The notes under the pieces are model-generated. The model was not told the origin of the DNA. It was given only the letters and a program-made list of their open reading frames with translations, and ran no database searches. 64,000 bases of DNA from positions 1 through 64,000 of the forward strand of contig MPOS01000018.1 in assembly GCA_001896555.1 (NCBI GenBank), read 5' to 3'. Position 1 is the stretch's first letter. Each line of letters starts with the position of its first letter. Origin of the DNA: Candidatus Phosphitivorax anaerolimi (GTDB lineage Bacteria > Desulfobacterota > Desulfomonilia > UBA1062). The translations under genes were made by a program, and so were the position numbers. Below, in pieces: positions 32,355 to 41,160 of the stretch.

Positions 32355-33991
32355 CAATCGCCGACCTCCTGTTTTGTTGTAGTGGTGAGATCCGGTACCG
32401 AACACACCGGAGGTGCCTTTCTGTTCATGCGGGCGCAGATCTTTCTGTGTGCGTGGTAGAGATGCAGAAATTCGGTAAAGATTTCATCGTATACCTTGCG
32501 GTTGCCCGGGTCGGGAAGATATTCTCTTTTGATGCGGATATGACGGGGGATATCCTCGGCCGTGATGCGGCCCAGTGCGATGGAGGCCAGAAAGGCCGCG
32601 CCCCGGGCGTTGGCATGGACAGGGTCTGTCACCTGGCGGATGGGCCTGTCCAGAACGTCGGCGAGGATCTGCGACCAGACGTCCGAGTTGGCGCCGCCGC
32701 CGATGAAGTTCAGGTACTGGAATCGCCTGCCCATGAATTTCTCCACGGATTGAAGCAGCCATTTCTGGTTGAAGGCCACGCCTTCGAACACGGCCCGGGC
32801 GATGTCCTCGCGAGTGTTCTGGAGCGAGAGGTTGAACAGGGACGAGCGGATGTGGCAGTCTTCAACCGGCGTGCGCTCGCCGTAGAGCCAGGGGGTGAAG
32901 ATCACGCCGCCTGCGCCCGCGGGTACCCGTGACACGATCCGGTCCAGGAACTTGAAGATATCCGGGGCGTTTTCCTCCTGCATGAGCTCGTCCTTGTGGT
33001 AGAGCACATTGTCCTTGAGCCAGGTGAGGCACTTGCCCGCGCATTCCTGCTCGTCCAGGATCAGGTAGCGCCCGGGCAGCGGGCTCGGGAAGGAGCCGAA
33101 GCTGTGGAAGAGATCGGTCTTCTTGAAGGGCACGTGTGCCGAGATCCAGGACGAGGTGCCGATGTAGAGGTGCCCTTCGTAGTCACGCACCGCGCCGGAG
33201 CCAACGCACGCGGAATGCACGTCCGGCGTGCCTCCGATCACGGGTGTGCCGGGGCGAAGCCCCAGCTCCCCGGCCACCTCGTCCTTTACCGGGCCCAGCA
33301 CGTTTACGGCCCGGATCAGGTCCGGGAGCTTGTCGCGCTCAAGTCCTGCCATCTTCAGCAATTTGTCATGGTAGACCACCCGTGAGGGGTCCCGGTTGTC
33401 CGTGACCCAGTGGAGCAGGATGGAGTCATAGGTGGCTGCGAATTTGCCGGTGAGGCGCAGGTTGATGTAGTCCTTGGGCTCAAGGAACTTGTACGTCCGT
33501 TCAAATACTTGAGAGCATTCTTTCTTGAGCCAGAGGATGTGGGCCAGGGGGTCCTTGCCCGAGAGGGCAGGGGCCCCACCGGTGAGTCTGAGCCAGGTCA
33601 GGGCCTTCCACAGCGGATATCCCTCGAGCCGCGGGAACCCTTTCAGGATGTCCTGGAGCGCTTCGCAGCCCCGGCAGTCCATCCAGATGATGGCGTTCAT
33701 GAGGTTATTGCCGTCTCTGTCCACCGGAACCGTGCCGGACCACTGGGTGGTCACGCTCACGGCGAGGATATCGTCGGGAGACGCCTGCCCTTTGGCCAGC
33801 ACCCTGCCGGCCGTGGAAACGATGGCCTGCCACCAGAGCCCGGGGTCCTGTTCGGCGCCGCCGCCCGGAAGCAGGATCACGGGTACGGCCTCGAACTCGC
33901 TGCACGCCACCTCGCCGTACACCGAGATGAGGGCAGTCTTGGGCCCGGACGTCCCCAGATCGATAGCCAGAATGTATTTGTCCTTGTTCAT
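32354..33991 (-). CDS. FGGY family carbohydrate kinase
   Basis: A 545-residue sugar kinase of the XylB type. It starts with KYILAIDLGTSGPKTAL (phosphate 1 motif), has the substrate-loop VTTQWSGTVPVD, the catalytic Asp in GGTPDVHSACVGSG, the adenosine motif FIGGGANSDVWSQILADV and DPVHANARGAAFLA. It phosphorylates a polyol, ketose or acid sugar using ATP in the cytoplasm. An in-frame GTG at 34084, right after the upstream SDR stop, would add 31 residues (NRPSQEEVDKTFARH); the ATG at 33991 is preferred from family length but has a weak ribosome site. It overlaps the aminotransferase start. Confidence 0.9.
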   Translation of the reverse strand: MNKDKYILAIDLGTSGPKTALISVYGEVACSEFEAVPVILLPGGGAEQDPGLWWQAIVSTAGRVLAKGQASPDDILAVSVTTQWSGTVPVDRDGNNLMNAIIWMDCRGCEALQDILKGFPRLEGYPLWKALTWLRLTGGAPALSGKDPLAHILWLKKECSQVFERTYKFLEPKDYINLRLTGKFAATYDSILLHWVTDNRDPSRVVYHDKLLKMAGLERDKLPDLIRAVNVLGPVKDEVAGELGLRPGTPVIGGTPDVHSACVGSGAVRDYEGHLYIGTSSWISAHVPFKKTDLFHSFGSFPSPLPGRYLILDEQECAGKCLTWLKDNVLYHKDELMQEENAPDIFKFLDRIVSRVPAGAGGVIFTPWLYGERTPVEDCHIRSSLFNLSLQNTREDIARAVFEGVAFNQKWLLQSVEKFMGRRFQYLNFIGGGANSDVWSQILADVLDRPIRQVTDPVHANARGAAFLASIALGRITAEDIPRHIRIKREYLPDPGNRKVYDEIFTEFLHLYHAHRKICARMNRKAPPVCSVPDLTTTTKQEVGD

Positions 33992-34085
33992 CACCGTCTG
34001 CTCAGGATATCCCTGCCCGGCATGCCGGGCAAAGGTTTTGTCCACCTCTTCCTGCGAGGGCCGGTTGCACAGGTGAGCAGGCACT

Positions 34086-34916
34086 TCATCGGCCGTCTCC
34101 CATTTCGTTTTGGCACTGTCTGATCTGCCGGTCCATCACCCACTCCACCAGGGAGGGAAACACGCGCTTGGCCAGGTAGATCATCCTGGACTCCAGGCCC
34201 GGGATGATGAGGAAACGATCCGAGGCCATTCCCTTGATGAGCGCCAGCGCCACCTGCTCAGGAGTCATGATCTTTGCGGCGGAAGATATCATCTTCGTCT
34301 CCCGGGGCTTGGTGAGATTTTCGGCGGCATATCCCGGAGTGTCGGTGTCCGGCGGGCAGAGCACCTGGACCTTGATGCCCCAGGGTTTGAGCTCGCTGCG
34401 CAGCGCCTCGGAGAACCCGATGACACCGTACTTGGACGCGCAGTAGTCCGTGTATCCGAACACGCCTACTAAGCCGGCCACCGAAGAGGTGTTGACGATG
34501 ATGCCCCCTTTCTCCTTCATACAGGGAACGAGCGCCCGCGCAATATGGATGCAGCCCATGAGGTTGATCTTCAGCGTCTCCTCAGCCCGTTCCATATCGA
34601 TCTCCTCGAACCGCCCCGGGCATGCCCTGCCTGCACAGTTGATAAGCACGTCCGGGGCACCGGTGGCGGCCACTGTGTCCCGCATGCAGGCAGCCACCTC
34701 ATGCCAGCGGGAGACGTCCATGGACACGGCCGAGCAATGCTGGTCAGGGGAAACCCTGAGGGAAGAAAGGCTCCCGAGCGCCTGATCCAGCCGCTTTGTC
34801 TCGCGGGCGATAATGACGACATGGGCGCCCCGTGAAGCCAGCTCCCTGGCTGCAGCAAGGCCGATGCCGCTGGAGCCTCCCACCAGATAAGCAACCGCTC
34901 CCGCGAAATTCATCAT
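34086..34916 (-). CDS. Short-chain dehydrogenase, 3-ketodihydrosphingosine reductase-like
   Basis: A 276-residue SDR. NAD(P)-binding GGSSGIGLAAARELASRGA, catalytic Asn/Ser region VNTSSVAGLVG, and YCASK (YxxxK) are present. After the active site it has CPPDTDTPGYAAENLTKPRETK, a motif characteristic of 3-dehydrosphinganine reductases (KDSR/FVT1), and a C-terminal hydrophobic/basic tail. GGAAGGAAAGG precedes the ATG pair at 34916/34913. It is the first gene of the operon containing the kinase, aminotransferase and RuBisCO-like protein. Whether it handles sphingoid bases or another keto substrate is open; no serine palmitoyltransferase is nearby. Confidence 0.87.
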   Translation of the reverse strand: MMNFAGAVAYLVGGSSGIGLAAARELASRGAHVVIIARETKRLDQALGSLSSLRVSPDQHCSAVSMDVSRWHEVAACMRDTVAATGAPDVLINCAGRACPGRFEEIDMERAEETLKINLMGCIHIARALVPCMKEKGGIIVNTSSVAGLVGVFGYTDYCASKYGVIGFSEALRSELKPWGIKVQVLCPPDTDTPGYAAENLTKPRETKMISSAAKIMTPEQVALALIKGMASDRFLIIPGLESRMIYLAKRVFPSLVEWVMDRQIRQCQNEMGDGR

Positions 34917-35363
34917 CCTTTCCTTCCGTCTCCTGCTCAGAGCCCTTCCCGGCGATTTCGCCGCCCTCATGATCTTACCAATAACCCGGAACACCCGGGA
35001 ATGAATAGTGCAGATCAGGTCAAAAACATGATAAAACAGGCCAAAAGAGGGCCTGTTTGACTTGCGGGAAAAAACAACGTAAATTGGGGACGAGTTTACA
35101 TTTGGAGCTGCTTAAGCCCGCTGATGCTGAGTTCTGCTTCGATGCAATGGTTCATACTTGGGGTTTTCTCAGGATGACTTGAAAGGCTGGCTCACAATCC
35201 CCTTGAGCGCGCGATGGGATGGGTTGGGGCAGTGGCTCGCCCTTGGGTTCATTTCGCTGATTGTGGTGGAGTGGAGTGCTATCGGTTGTAAGGGGTTCTC
35301 ATTTGTTTGAAACGGACCCTATGATGACTCCATGACTGTAGTATTTGAGCGATAGGCGTATTG
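34917..35363. promoter_or_regulatory. Divergent control region of the RuBisCO-like protein operon and its AraC regulator
   Basis: This 447-base region separates the divergent SDR operon and araC-type gene. A perfect inverted repeat AAACAGGCC-aaaagag-GGCCTGTTT lies at 35034-35058, about 120 bases upstream of the SDR start, and is a good operator candidate. The stretch 35130-35309 also holds an open frame with a membrane-like segment (WLALGFISLIVVEW) but no start site, possibly a gene remnant. Promoters were not resolved. Confidence 0.5.
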
Positions 35364-36410
35364 ATGGAACGAGGTTTTTTGAAGGTGAGGGAAAGAATTC
35401 CATCAGACAGCGCGAGGTGGCTGGTGAGGGAGATGACCTCCATGGGAATCCCTCTGGAGCGCATCCTGAAGGGCACGAACCTGTCGGATGAGTGGCTCAA
35501 GGACACAGGCGCCCTCATCACACCTTCACAATACTTAAGCATTGTGACCAATGCGCTTGAAGAGAGCGGGGACCCGGCCCTCGGGCTCCATGTGGGTCCG
35601 AGGCAGCAGCTGGGCGAGCTGGGTTTCTGGGGGTACGCCATCATCAGCAGCCCGACCTTGCGGGAGGCAAACCAGGTCGCCCTGCAGTTCTGGGAGCTGA
35701 ACGGTTCCCTGGTCACCCTCGATTTTCGGGAGGAGCCTGGCTATGCCGTTTGGAGGATTCTCCCCGCATTCCCGATGAAAGACGGGCGGTTGTGGATCTT
35801 CGCCGTGGAGGAGCTGCTCACCACCTTCCAGACCGCTGCGTCCTTTCTTACGAACCACGAGTTCCGCTATGCCCGGATCGATCTGTCGTATCCCGACCCC
35901 GGATATGGAGAGCTCTATCGCGAGCTGTTTGAGTGCCCGGTCTATTTCGGATCGGGTGAGGACATCTTCCGGGCCGCGGTTGAAGATACGGACCGTCCCA
36001 CCTTCACGGGCCATCCCCGGATGGCGCTCGTCTGCCGGGAGCAGTGCCGCGAGCTCCAGGCCAGGCTCAGGTGGGGAGATGAGCTGACAGGGGCCATACG
36101 GGAGATCATCATTGCCTCCATGGGCCGGATACCCCACCTGCCCGAGGTCGCCCGAAGGCTCGCCATGAGCCCCCGGACGCTCAGGCGCAGACTTCAGGAG
36201 CGCGGTACCACCTATCAGCACATCCTGGACGAGGTGAGAGTCGAGCTGGCAAAGGAGTACCTGGCATCCACGACCTTGAGCGTTGATCAGATCGCGGGGC
36301 GCATCGGGTTCACCGATGCCACCACCTTCCGAAGGGCGTTCAAGAAGTGGACCGGGACGAACATCAGGGAGTTCCGGATGAACCGGGCTTCCGGGAGTTG
36401 CGGCCTCTGA
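35364..36410 (+). CDS. AraC family transcriptional regulator
   Basis: A 348-residue regulator. The N-terminal ligand-binding domain is of the type found in OruR/ArgR-like AraC proteins (WLVREMTSMGIPLERILKGTNLS at the front; GLHVGPRQQLGELGFWGYAI). Two C-terminal helix-turn-helices follow: LPEVARRLAMSPRTLRRRLQERG and SVDQIAGRIGFTDATTFRRAFKKWTG. Divergent from the SDR-kinase-aminotransferase-RuBisCO-like operon, it is the obvious candidate regulator, probably responding to the pathway substrate. Its 3' end overlaps the convergent amidohydrolase gene by 47 bases. Confidence 0.92.
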   Translation: MERGFLKVRERIPSDSARWLVREMTSMGIPLERILKGTNLSDEWLKDTGALITPSQYLSIVTNALEESGDPALGLHVGPRQQLGELGFWGYAIISSPTLREANQVALQFWELNGSLVTLDFREEPGYAVWRILPAFPMKDGRLWIFAVEELLTTFQTAASFLTNHEFRYARIDLSYPDPGYGELYRELFECPVYFGSGEDIFRAAVEDTDRPTFTGHPRMALVCREQCRELQARLRWGDELTGAIREIIIASMGRIPHLPEVARRLAMSPRTLRRRLQERGTTYQHILDEVRVELAKEYLASTTLSVDQIAGRIGFTDATTFRRAFKKWTGTNIREFRMNRASGSCGL

Positions 36411-37812
36411 GCCATTTGGAGACGATCCGGAAGTGATCCGCCCCGGGCGCACCTTTCAGGAACCTGCCCGACTTCATGACCATCCTGACCTTGCTCAGGG
36501 CCTTAAGATCCTTCAGGGGATTTCCCTCCACTGCGATCATGTCAGCGATCCTGCCCGGTCCGATGGTCCCGATGCGATCATCCATGCCCAGGATCGAGGC
36601 GTTGCCCGATGTGGCGAGCATGAGCACCTGCGCAGGTGTGAGGCCTGCGAGCTCAAGCCGCTGAAGCTCTTCTACATAGAAGACCCCGAACAGGGCGGTG
36701 GGAAGACCGCCCGAATCAGTGCCAACGCCCACGCGGCCTCCTGCGTGGAGGACCCGGCCCACGTTTGTCAGGGCATTTGAGAACCCGCGTGCGATGAGGG
36801 GAAGATCGAAATAGGGCTTCCTCATATAGGTGCTCCGTTGAGGCGGGTAAGATTCGGTGCGATAGGTGCGGATGTGGCGCCTCACCTGCCGTAAGGGCTC
36901 CGGCTCCAGGATGGACGGCCCCCGCTCGTCCAGGACGGATTCAACGGTTTGCCACAGCTCGTCGCTCCCGACGTCCAGGCAGGCCAGCGTAGGGTTGAGG
37001 ACCATGCTCCGGGCCGCAAACTCGACAGCGGTCTTGTCGGGAATCTCATCGAGCGGGCTGTGCTCGAAGGTGTCGACCCCCATGGACATGGCATACTCCA
37101 GGTCTTTCAGACTGCTGATGTGGCAGCACACCTTTTTGCCCGATCGCCTGGCCGTATCCACGACCGCCCTGAAGGTATCCGGGTCGAGCACGGGAAGATC
37201 GCCCCTTCCCAGCAGCCACGAACGGTGCTGGCAATAGACCTTGATCCACTCCGCGCCCAGCCGGACCATCTCGCCTGTCTGCTTGGCGGCCTCTTCCGGG
37301 TTGCCGACCCGTTCGGCATACTGTCCGCCGAGATAGGCCTTCACGAAGCTCCGGAATGAAGGCACCCAGTCGGGGCATCCGCCGGGCGCGGTGATGCACG
37401 AGTTGCACCTGATGATCCGGGGGCCTGGGATGTCGCCGCTGTCGATCGCCGAGATCAGGCTGGAAAGTCTCCCGGGAAAGCCGCCGGTATCCCGCACCGT
37501 GGTGATGCCCGCTTCGATGCACGCCCGGGCGTTGCGCTCGATCTGGCGTCCCATGGCAAAGGAGGCCCGGGGAGTCACCTTGTGCATGAAGGGCACGGTG
37601 ATGTGCACGTGGACATCGATGAGGCCGGGCAAGAGCGTGAGCCCGCCGAGATCAACCGGGGTGAAGGAACCGAAACTCCCGGCTGAGGCGCCTTTCTCCA
37701 CGGCCTTGATCTTCTCGCCTTCCACCAGCACCGACCTGTCGTGAAGGAGTCTGCCCCGTTCGCTGTCGAAGAGCCGGCAGTTGAAGAGAACAAGCCGGTT
37801 GTCGAATTTCAT
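36364..37812 (-). CDS. Metal-dependent amidohydrolase family protein
   Basis: A 482-residue TIM-barrel hydrolase of the imidazolonepropionase-like branch. The first metal His pair is in GLIDVHVHI, a Lys candidate for carbamylation is in EWIKVYCQH, later His residues are in KVCCHISS and TFEHSPLD, and the catalytic Asp is in GVGTDSGG. The N- and C-terminal beta sandwich is visible (DLGGLTLLPG; VEGNPLKDLKALSKVRMVMKSGR). AGGAGG lies before the ATG. It hydrolyses a cyclic amide, lactam or related bond in the cytoplasm. The 3' end overlaps the convergent AraC gene. Linkage to the neighbouring operon is by position only. Confidence 0.88.
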   Translation of the reverse strand: MKFDNRLVLFNCRLFDSERGRLLHDRSVLVEGEKIKAVEKGASAGSFGSFTPVDLGGLTLLPGLIDVHVHITVPFMHKVTPRASFAMGRQIERNARACIEAGITTVRDTGGFPGRLSSLISAIDSGDIPGPRIIRCNSCITAPGGCPDWVPSFRSFVKAYLGGQYAERVGNPEEAAKQTGEMVRLGAEWIKVYCQHRSWLLGRGDLPVLDPDTFRAVVDTARRSGKKVCCHISSLKDLEYAMSMGVDTFEHSPLDEIPDKTAVEFAARSMVLNPTLACLDVGSDELWQTVESVLDERGPSILEPEPLRQVRRHIRTYRTESYPPQRSTYMRKPYFDLPLIARGFSNALTNVGRVLHAGGRVGVGTDSGGLPTALFGVFYVEELQRLELAGLTPAQVLMLATSGNASILGMDDRIGTIGPGRIADMIAVEGNPLKDLKALSKVRMVMKSGRFLKGAPGADHFRIVSKWLRGRNSRKPGSSGTP

Positions 37813-37890
37813 CCATCCTCCTGTTCGCCGGAAGTGATACGGTCGGGTAAGAACGAATGCTTCGGGTGCGGGGCCATTGTTTCAGTACCC

Positions 37891-39087
37891 TCATGCCGGA
37901 AGAGAGGTAGCCTCTGTCAGACGTTTCCTCAGGCCGTCATGGAGCTCTCCGTTGACCGGCTCAATAACGATCTCCGGAACTCCGCCCGATATACGGCAGG
38001 CGTGCATGAGAACCCGGTCGTCCCAGACCGTGCGGATGTCGTCCTTGGTGAAAGTCTCGGATAGCAGGGCCTGTCCGATGCCGCCCAGCATGCTGACCAC
38101 ATAGCGGTTGCCCACTCTTGCGACCATACGGCTGGTGTCCATGAACCCGTCCTTTTCCGAGGAAGGCATCACCTGCCTGTTTTCCAGCAGCCATGCAAGC
38201 GACACCATATCATGTGCGATAAGCGATGTCGACGCGATGACCAGCCCGGTTTCCGGCTCGAAAACGTACCCGTCGTCAGGCCCGAAGGTGGCGAGGATCT
38301 TGTCGGCGGCCGCCACAACCAGGCGCTGCTTTGTGCGCAGGGTTTCCACCGTGTTGCCTTCCGCGGTTTTTTCCTGGAGGGTGGACGCCTCCCGGTGATA
38401 CTCCAGACGCGTGTCGGTACGCCAGTAGCCGACCACCGCCTTCAGACCGAGGGTGCTGCCTGCCAGCACGTGACGGGCGCATCTGGGCATGAGCACGATG
38501 TGGTCCATCTCTTTGAGGATGTCGGGCATCATGATGCCGGTCTTCCAGTGTGACGGTGACGCCGGCGCTTCCTCATGAAAGGCGTCCCATCCCGCCTCTT
38601 CAAAGAAGTGCAGTTCTCCGCCCGCGGCTAGCACCGCCCGGGCCATGCCGGATGCCTCCATCAGGCGGCGCGAGCTGCCGGAGAGCTTATCGGGAGAGAG
38701 CTTGACGTGCTCGATGCCCGACATGTCTCCCACCACCACCCGGCCTGCGCCTTTGTCCCTGAGGAGCTCGATCATGGCCCCGATGGCTTGAGGGCTGGTG
38801 GTGGCAGGGTAGGGATTGCCCGAATTCAGGACCGGTTTGATAAACACGCTGTCTCCTCTCGACAGCCAGGAAAAATCCGTGGCTGCCTCCGCTGCGGCGC
38901 GAACGGCGCGGCGCACGGCATCCTCACCGGATCCTCTGCCCACTCCCGCCAGGAAAACGGTTGCTTCTCCCTTCCGGGCAGACGTATGGTGAACGGACGC
39001 CGGGGCCGTAATCCTCCCTTCGGCGCACGAAGAAACAGCCGCAGCAGCCACGCCTGCCGCCAGTTTCAGAAAGTCTCTCCGCTTCAT
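37891..39087 (-). CDS. Tat-exported DUF362 domain protein
   Basis: A 398-residue protein. The start at 39087 (GAGGTG upstream) yields a twin-arginine signal MKRRDFLKLAAGVAAAAV, with a Cys soon after (SSCAEG) that could be a lipidation site. The DUF362 body is recognisable from VFIKPVLNSGNPYPATTSP, GDMSG, MPRCARHVLAGSTLGLKAVVGYW and VAAADKILATFGPDDG. Some DUF362 proteins carry a ferredoxin domain; none is present here. Family members are linked to metal or cofactor chemistry without a settled function. It is upstream of the amidohydrolase on the same strand, 78 bases away. Confidence 0.87.
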   Translation of the reverse strand: MKRRDFLKLAAGVAAAAVSSCAEGRITAPASVHHTSARKGEATVFLAGVGRGSGEDAVRRAVRAAAEAATDFSWLSRGDSVFIKPVLNSGNPYPATTSPQAIGAMIELLRDKGAGRVVVGDMSGIEHVKLSPDKLSGSSRRLMEASGMARAVLAAGGELHFFEEAGWDAFHEEAPASPSHWKTGIMMPDILKEMDHIVLMPRCARHVLAGSTLGLKAVVGYWRTDTRLEYHREASTLQEKTAEGNTVETLRTKQRLVVAAADKILATFGPDDGYVFEPETGLVIASTSLIAHDMVSLAWLLENRQVMPSSEKDGFMDTSRMVARVGNRYVVSMLGGIGQALLSETFTKDDIRTVWDDRVLMHACRISGGVPEIVIEPVNGELHDGLRKRLTEATSLPA

Positions 39088-39702
39088 TGATTCACCTCTT
39101 TCAATATCCCCGGCCCCGCAATGTCTCCCGCTTTGCATGCACGGCCTTTATCCGCACACCGGACCCTGTTCATGTTTTCTTCTCGGATGCTCACAGCAAG
39201 GATGACCAGCCTCTGCCATCGGACCATATGGGATCGTTTCACTTTCGGCAGGGTGATTATACTCCGGTCAGGTCTTTTCTCAAGACATGAATTTTACCAT
39301 CACACTGTCAAAGTGCCGGGAAACTCCCGGTCAGGAGTCGGGAGAAGGGCGGGTGCGGGAATTTCTTCCCTTGTAGGAACACAGATGATAGGCTGTCCGG
39401 ACCGCTTTCCCGGCACCGGAGATACAGCGGAAGAAGGGGCTGTGCCCTGAAAGGACCGGGGAGTGCTGTACCCGGCAATCCCTTTGAGAAATCCGGCCGG
39501 CTCTTGTAGACTATCAGGGGCCGTGCTCCGTCATAGCGGAAAAGAAAGCCTGTACAAGCCCTGTTTTTGGAATGTGCGATTGCGGCCCATGAGGGTGACG
39601 TGGACCTGGACAGGACGCACACAGGGCCGGAGGCGGTGGAGATGAGGCCTCCAAAAGCCGTGGCGGGGGAACCCTGGAAGAGATGGGAACATAAGGTCAG
39701 GA
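39088..39702. other. 615-base divergent intergenic region
   Basis: Between the DUF362 gene (minus) and the efflux operon (plus). No gene was recognised. It must hold both promoters. The last 100 bases are purine-rich and lack a clear terminator or operator. Confidence 0.35.
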
Positions 39703-41160
39703 ATGAGAAAAAACCTCATGAGAAGAACAAAGATGCATCTGCTCCGGGCGTGTCTGCTCCTGTTGCCCGCGCTCATGCTGCTCGCCGGGTGCGTGACCGT
39801 GGGACCCGATTATGTCGCTCCTGAGACCAATGCGCCCCCTGCATGGAACGCCGCGACGGGCGGGAGCCTGAAAGCCGGCCGGGCAGACCCCGAAGAGCTG
39901 GCGCACTGGTGGGAGACCTTTCAGGATCCGGTGCTCACTTCCCTGATCGACCGGGCAGTGAAGGGAAACCTTGACCTGAAGGAGGCCTCGGCCCGGGTTC
40001 GCGAGGCGCGCGCCAGGCGGACCGCTGCAGGCGCAGGCTTGCTCCCCGCGCTCGATTCCACGGCCTCCTTCCAGCGGAGCGGCGACAGCGAGTCGGCGCG
40101 CAATCTCTATTCTGCGGGGTTCGATGCCCGGTGGGAGATCGATCTCTTCGGCGGGGTCCGCAGGTCTGTGGAGGCTGCGGATGCAGACCTCCAGGCCGCA
40201 TCAGAGGCGATGAACGACACCCTGGTAACCTTAAGCGCCGAGGTGGCCCTGAATTATGTAGAGGTGCGGACGTTCCAGTCGCGGCTGGAAACCGCAGAGG
40301 CGAACCTGGCCCTCCAGCAGGAGACCTACCGGATCGAGCAGTCTCTCGCACAGGCCGGGCTCAGCGACGCGCTCGCACTTCAGAGGGCCCGGTCCAACCT
40401 GGAGAGCACCCGGGCCCTGATCCCGTCTCTGCGCGCCTCTCTGGAAGAGGCGAAGAACCGGCTCGCCGTGCTCCTGGGTGAACACCCCGGCGCGGTTCAT
40501 AAAGAGCTCGCCCTGCACGGCCCCGTGCCCCTGGTGCCCCCGGCGATCTCCATAGACGCCCCTGCCGCTATCCTCAGGCGCAGGCCCGACGTGCGGCAGG
40601 CGGAGCGTGAGCTCGCGGCCCAGAGCGCGCGGGTGGGCGTGGCCATGGCCGAGCTCTATCCCAGGATCACCTTAAACGGCTCCATCGGCCTGAGCGCCGT
40701 CTCCTCTGGGGATCTCCTCACGGCCGGAAGCCGGACCTTCAGCTACGGACCCCGCATCACGCTGCCCATCTTCTCCGCAGGCTCGATCCGTGCAGGGATC
40801 GAAGCCCGGTCCGCATTGCAGGAGCAGGCCCTCATCCGGTACGAGTCATCGGTTCTGACCGCCCTGGAAGAGGTGGAGAACGCGCTGAATGCCTATGCAC
40901 AGGAACTGGAGCGGAGATCCGCTCTCCAGGAATCCGCGCAGGCGGCTCAGGAAGCGGCCGAGCTCGCAGAGTATCAGTACCGGTCGGGGCTGGTCGATTT
41001 CACCGCTCTACTCGACACCCAGCGCTCACTCCTGTCCGCCCAGGACGAGCTGGTTCGGAACAGCGGCGCGCTCACATCCAATCTGGTGCGGCTGTACAAG
41101 GCGCTCGGCGGCGGGTGGCCGGCGCACGAGGCTGAACAGTACGAGAAGGAAGGATCATGA
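39703..41160 (+). CDS. Efflux outer membrane lipoprotein, NodT/OprM type (TolC family)
   Basis: A 485-residue outer membrane factor. The lipoprotein signal ends in LLAGC, so the mature protein is lipidated. Two repeated OEP domains are visible: WWETFQDPVLTSLIDRAV with LDLKEASARVREARARR, and later LRRRPDVRQAERELAAQSARVGVAMAELYPRI, a hallmark of the NodT subfamily. It forms the trimeric exit duct of a tripartite pump. Its stop overlaps the start of the adaptor gene, and ATPase and permease genes follow, giving a complete export operon. Confidence 0.93.
   Translation: MRKNLMRRTKMHLLRACLLLLPALMLLAGCVTVGPDYVAPETNAPPAWNAATGGSLKAGRADPEELAHWWETFQDPVLTSLIDRAVKGNLDLKEASARVREARARRTAAGAGLLPALDSTASFQRSGDSESARNLYSAGFDARWEIDLFGGVRRSVEAADADLQAASEAMNDTLVTLSAEVALNYVEVRTFQSRLETAEANLALQQETYRIEQSLAQAGLSDALALQRARSNLESTRALIPSLRASLEEAKNRLAVLLGEHPGAVHKELALHGPVPLVPPAISIDAPAAILRRRPDVRQAERELAAQSARVGVAMAELYPRITLNGSIGLSAVSSGDLLTAGSRTFSYGPRITLPIFSAGSIRAGIEARSALQEQALIRYESSVLTALEEVENALNAYAQELERRSALQESAQAAQEAAELAEYQYRSGLVDFTALLDTQRSLLSAQDELVRNSGALTSNLVRLYKALGGGWPAHEAEQYEKEGS

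Noticed and set aside
31014-32459. Plus-strand open frame of 481 codons antisense to the aminotransferase
   Set aside because: Low-complexity His/Val/Gly sequence opposite a strong PLP enzyme gene.
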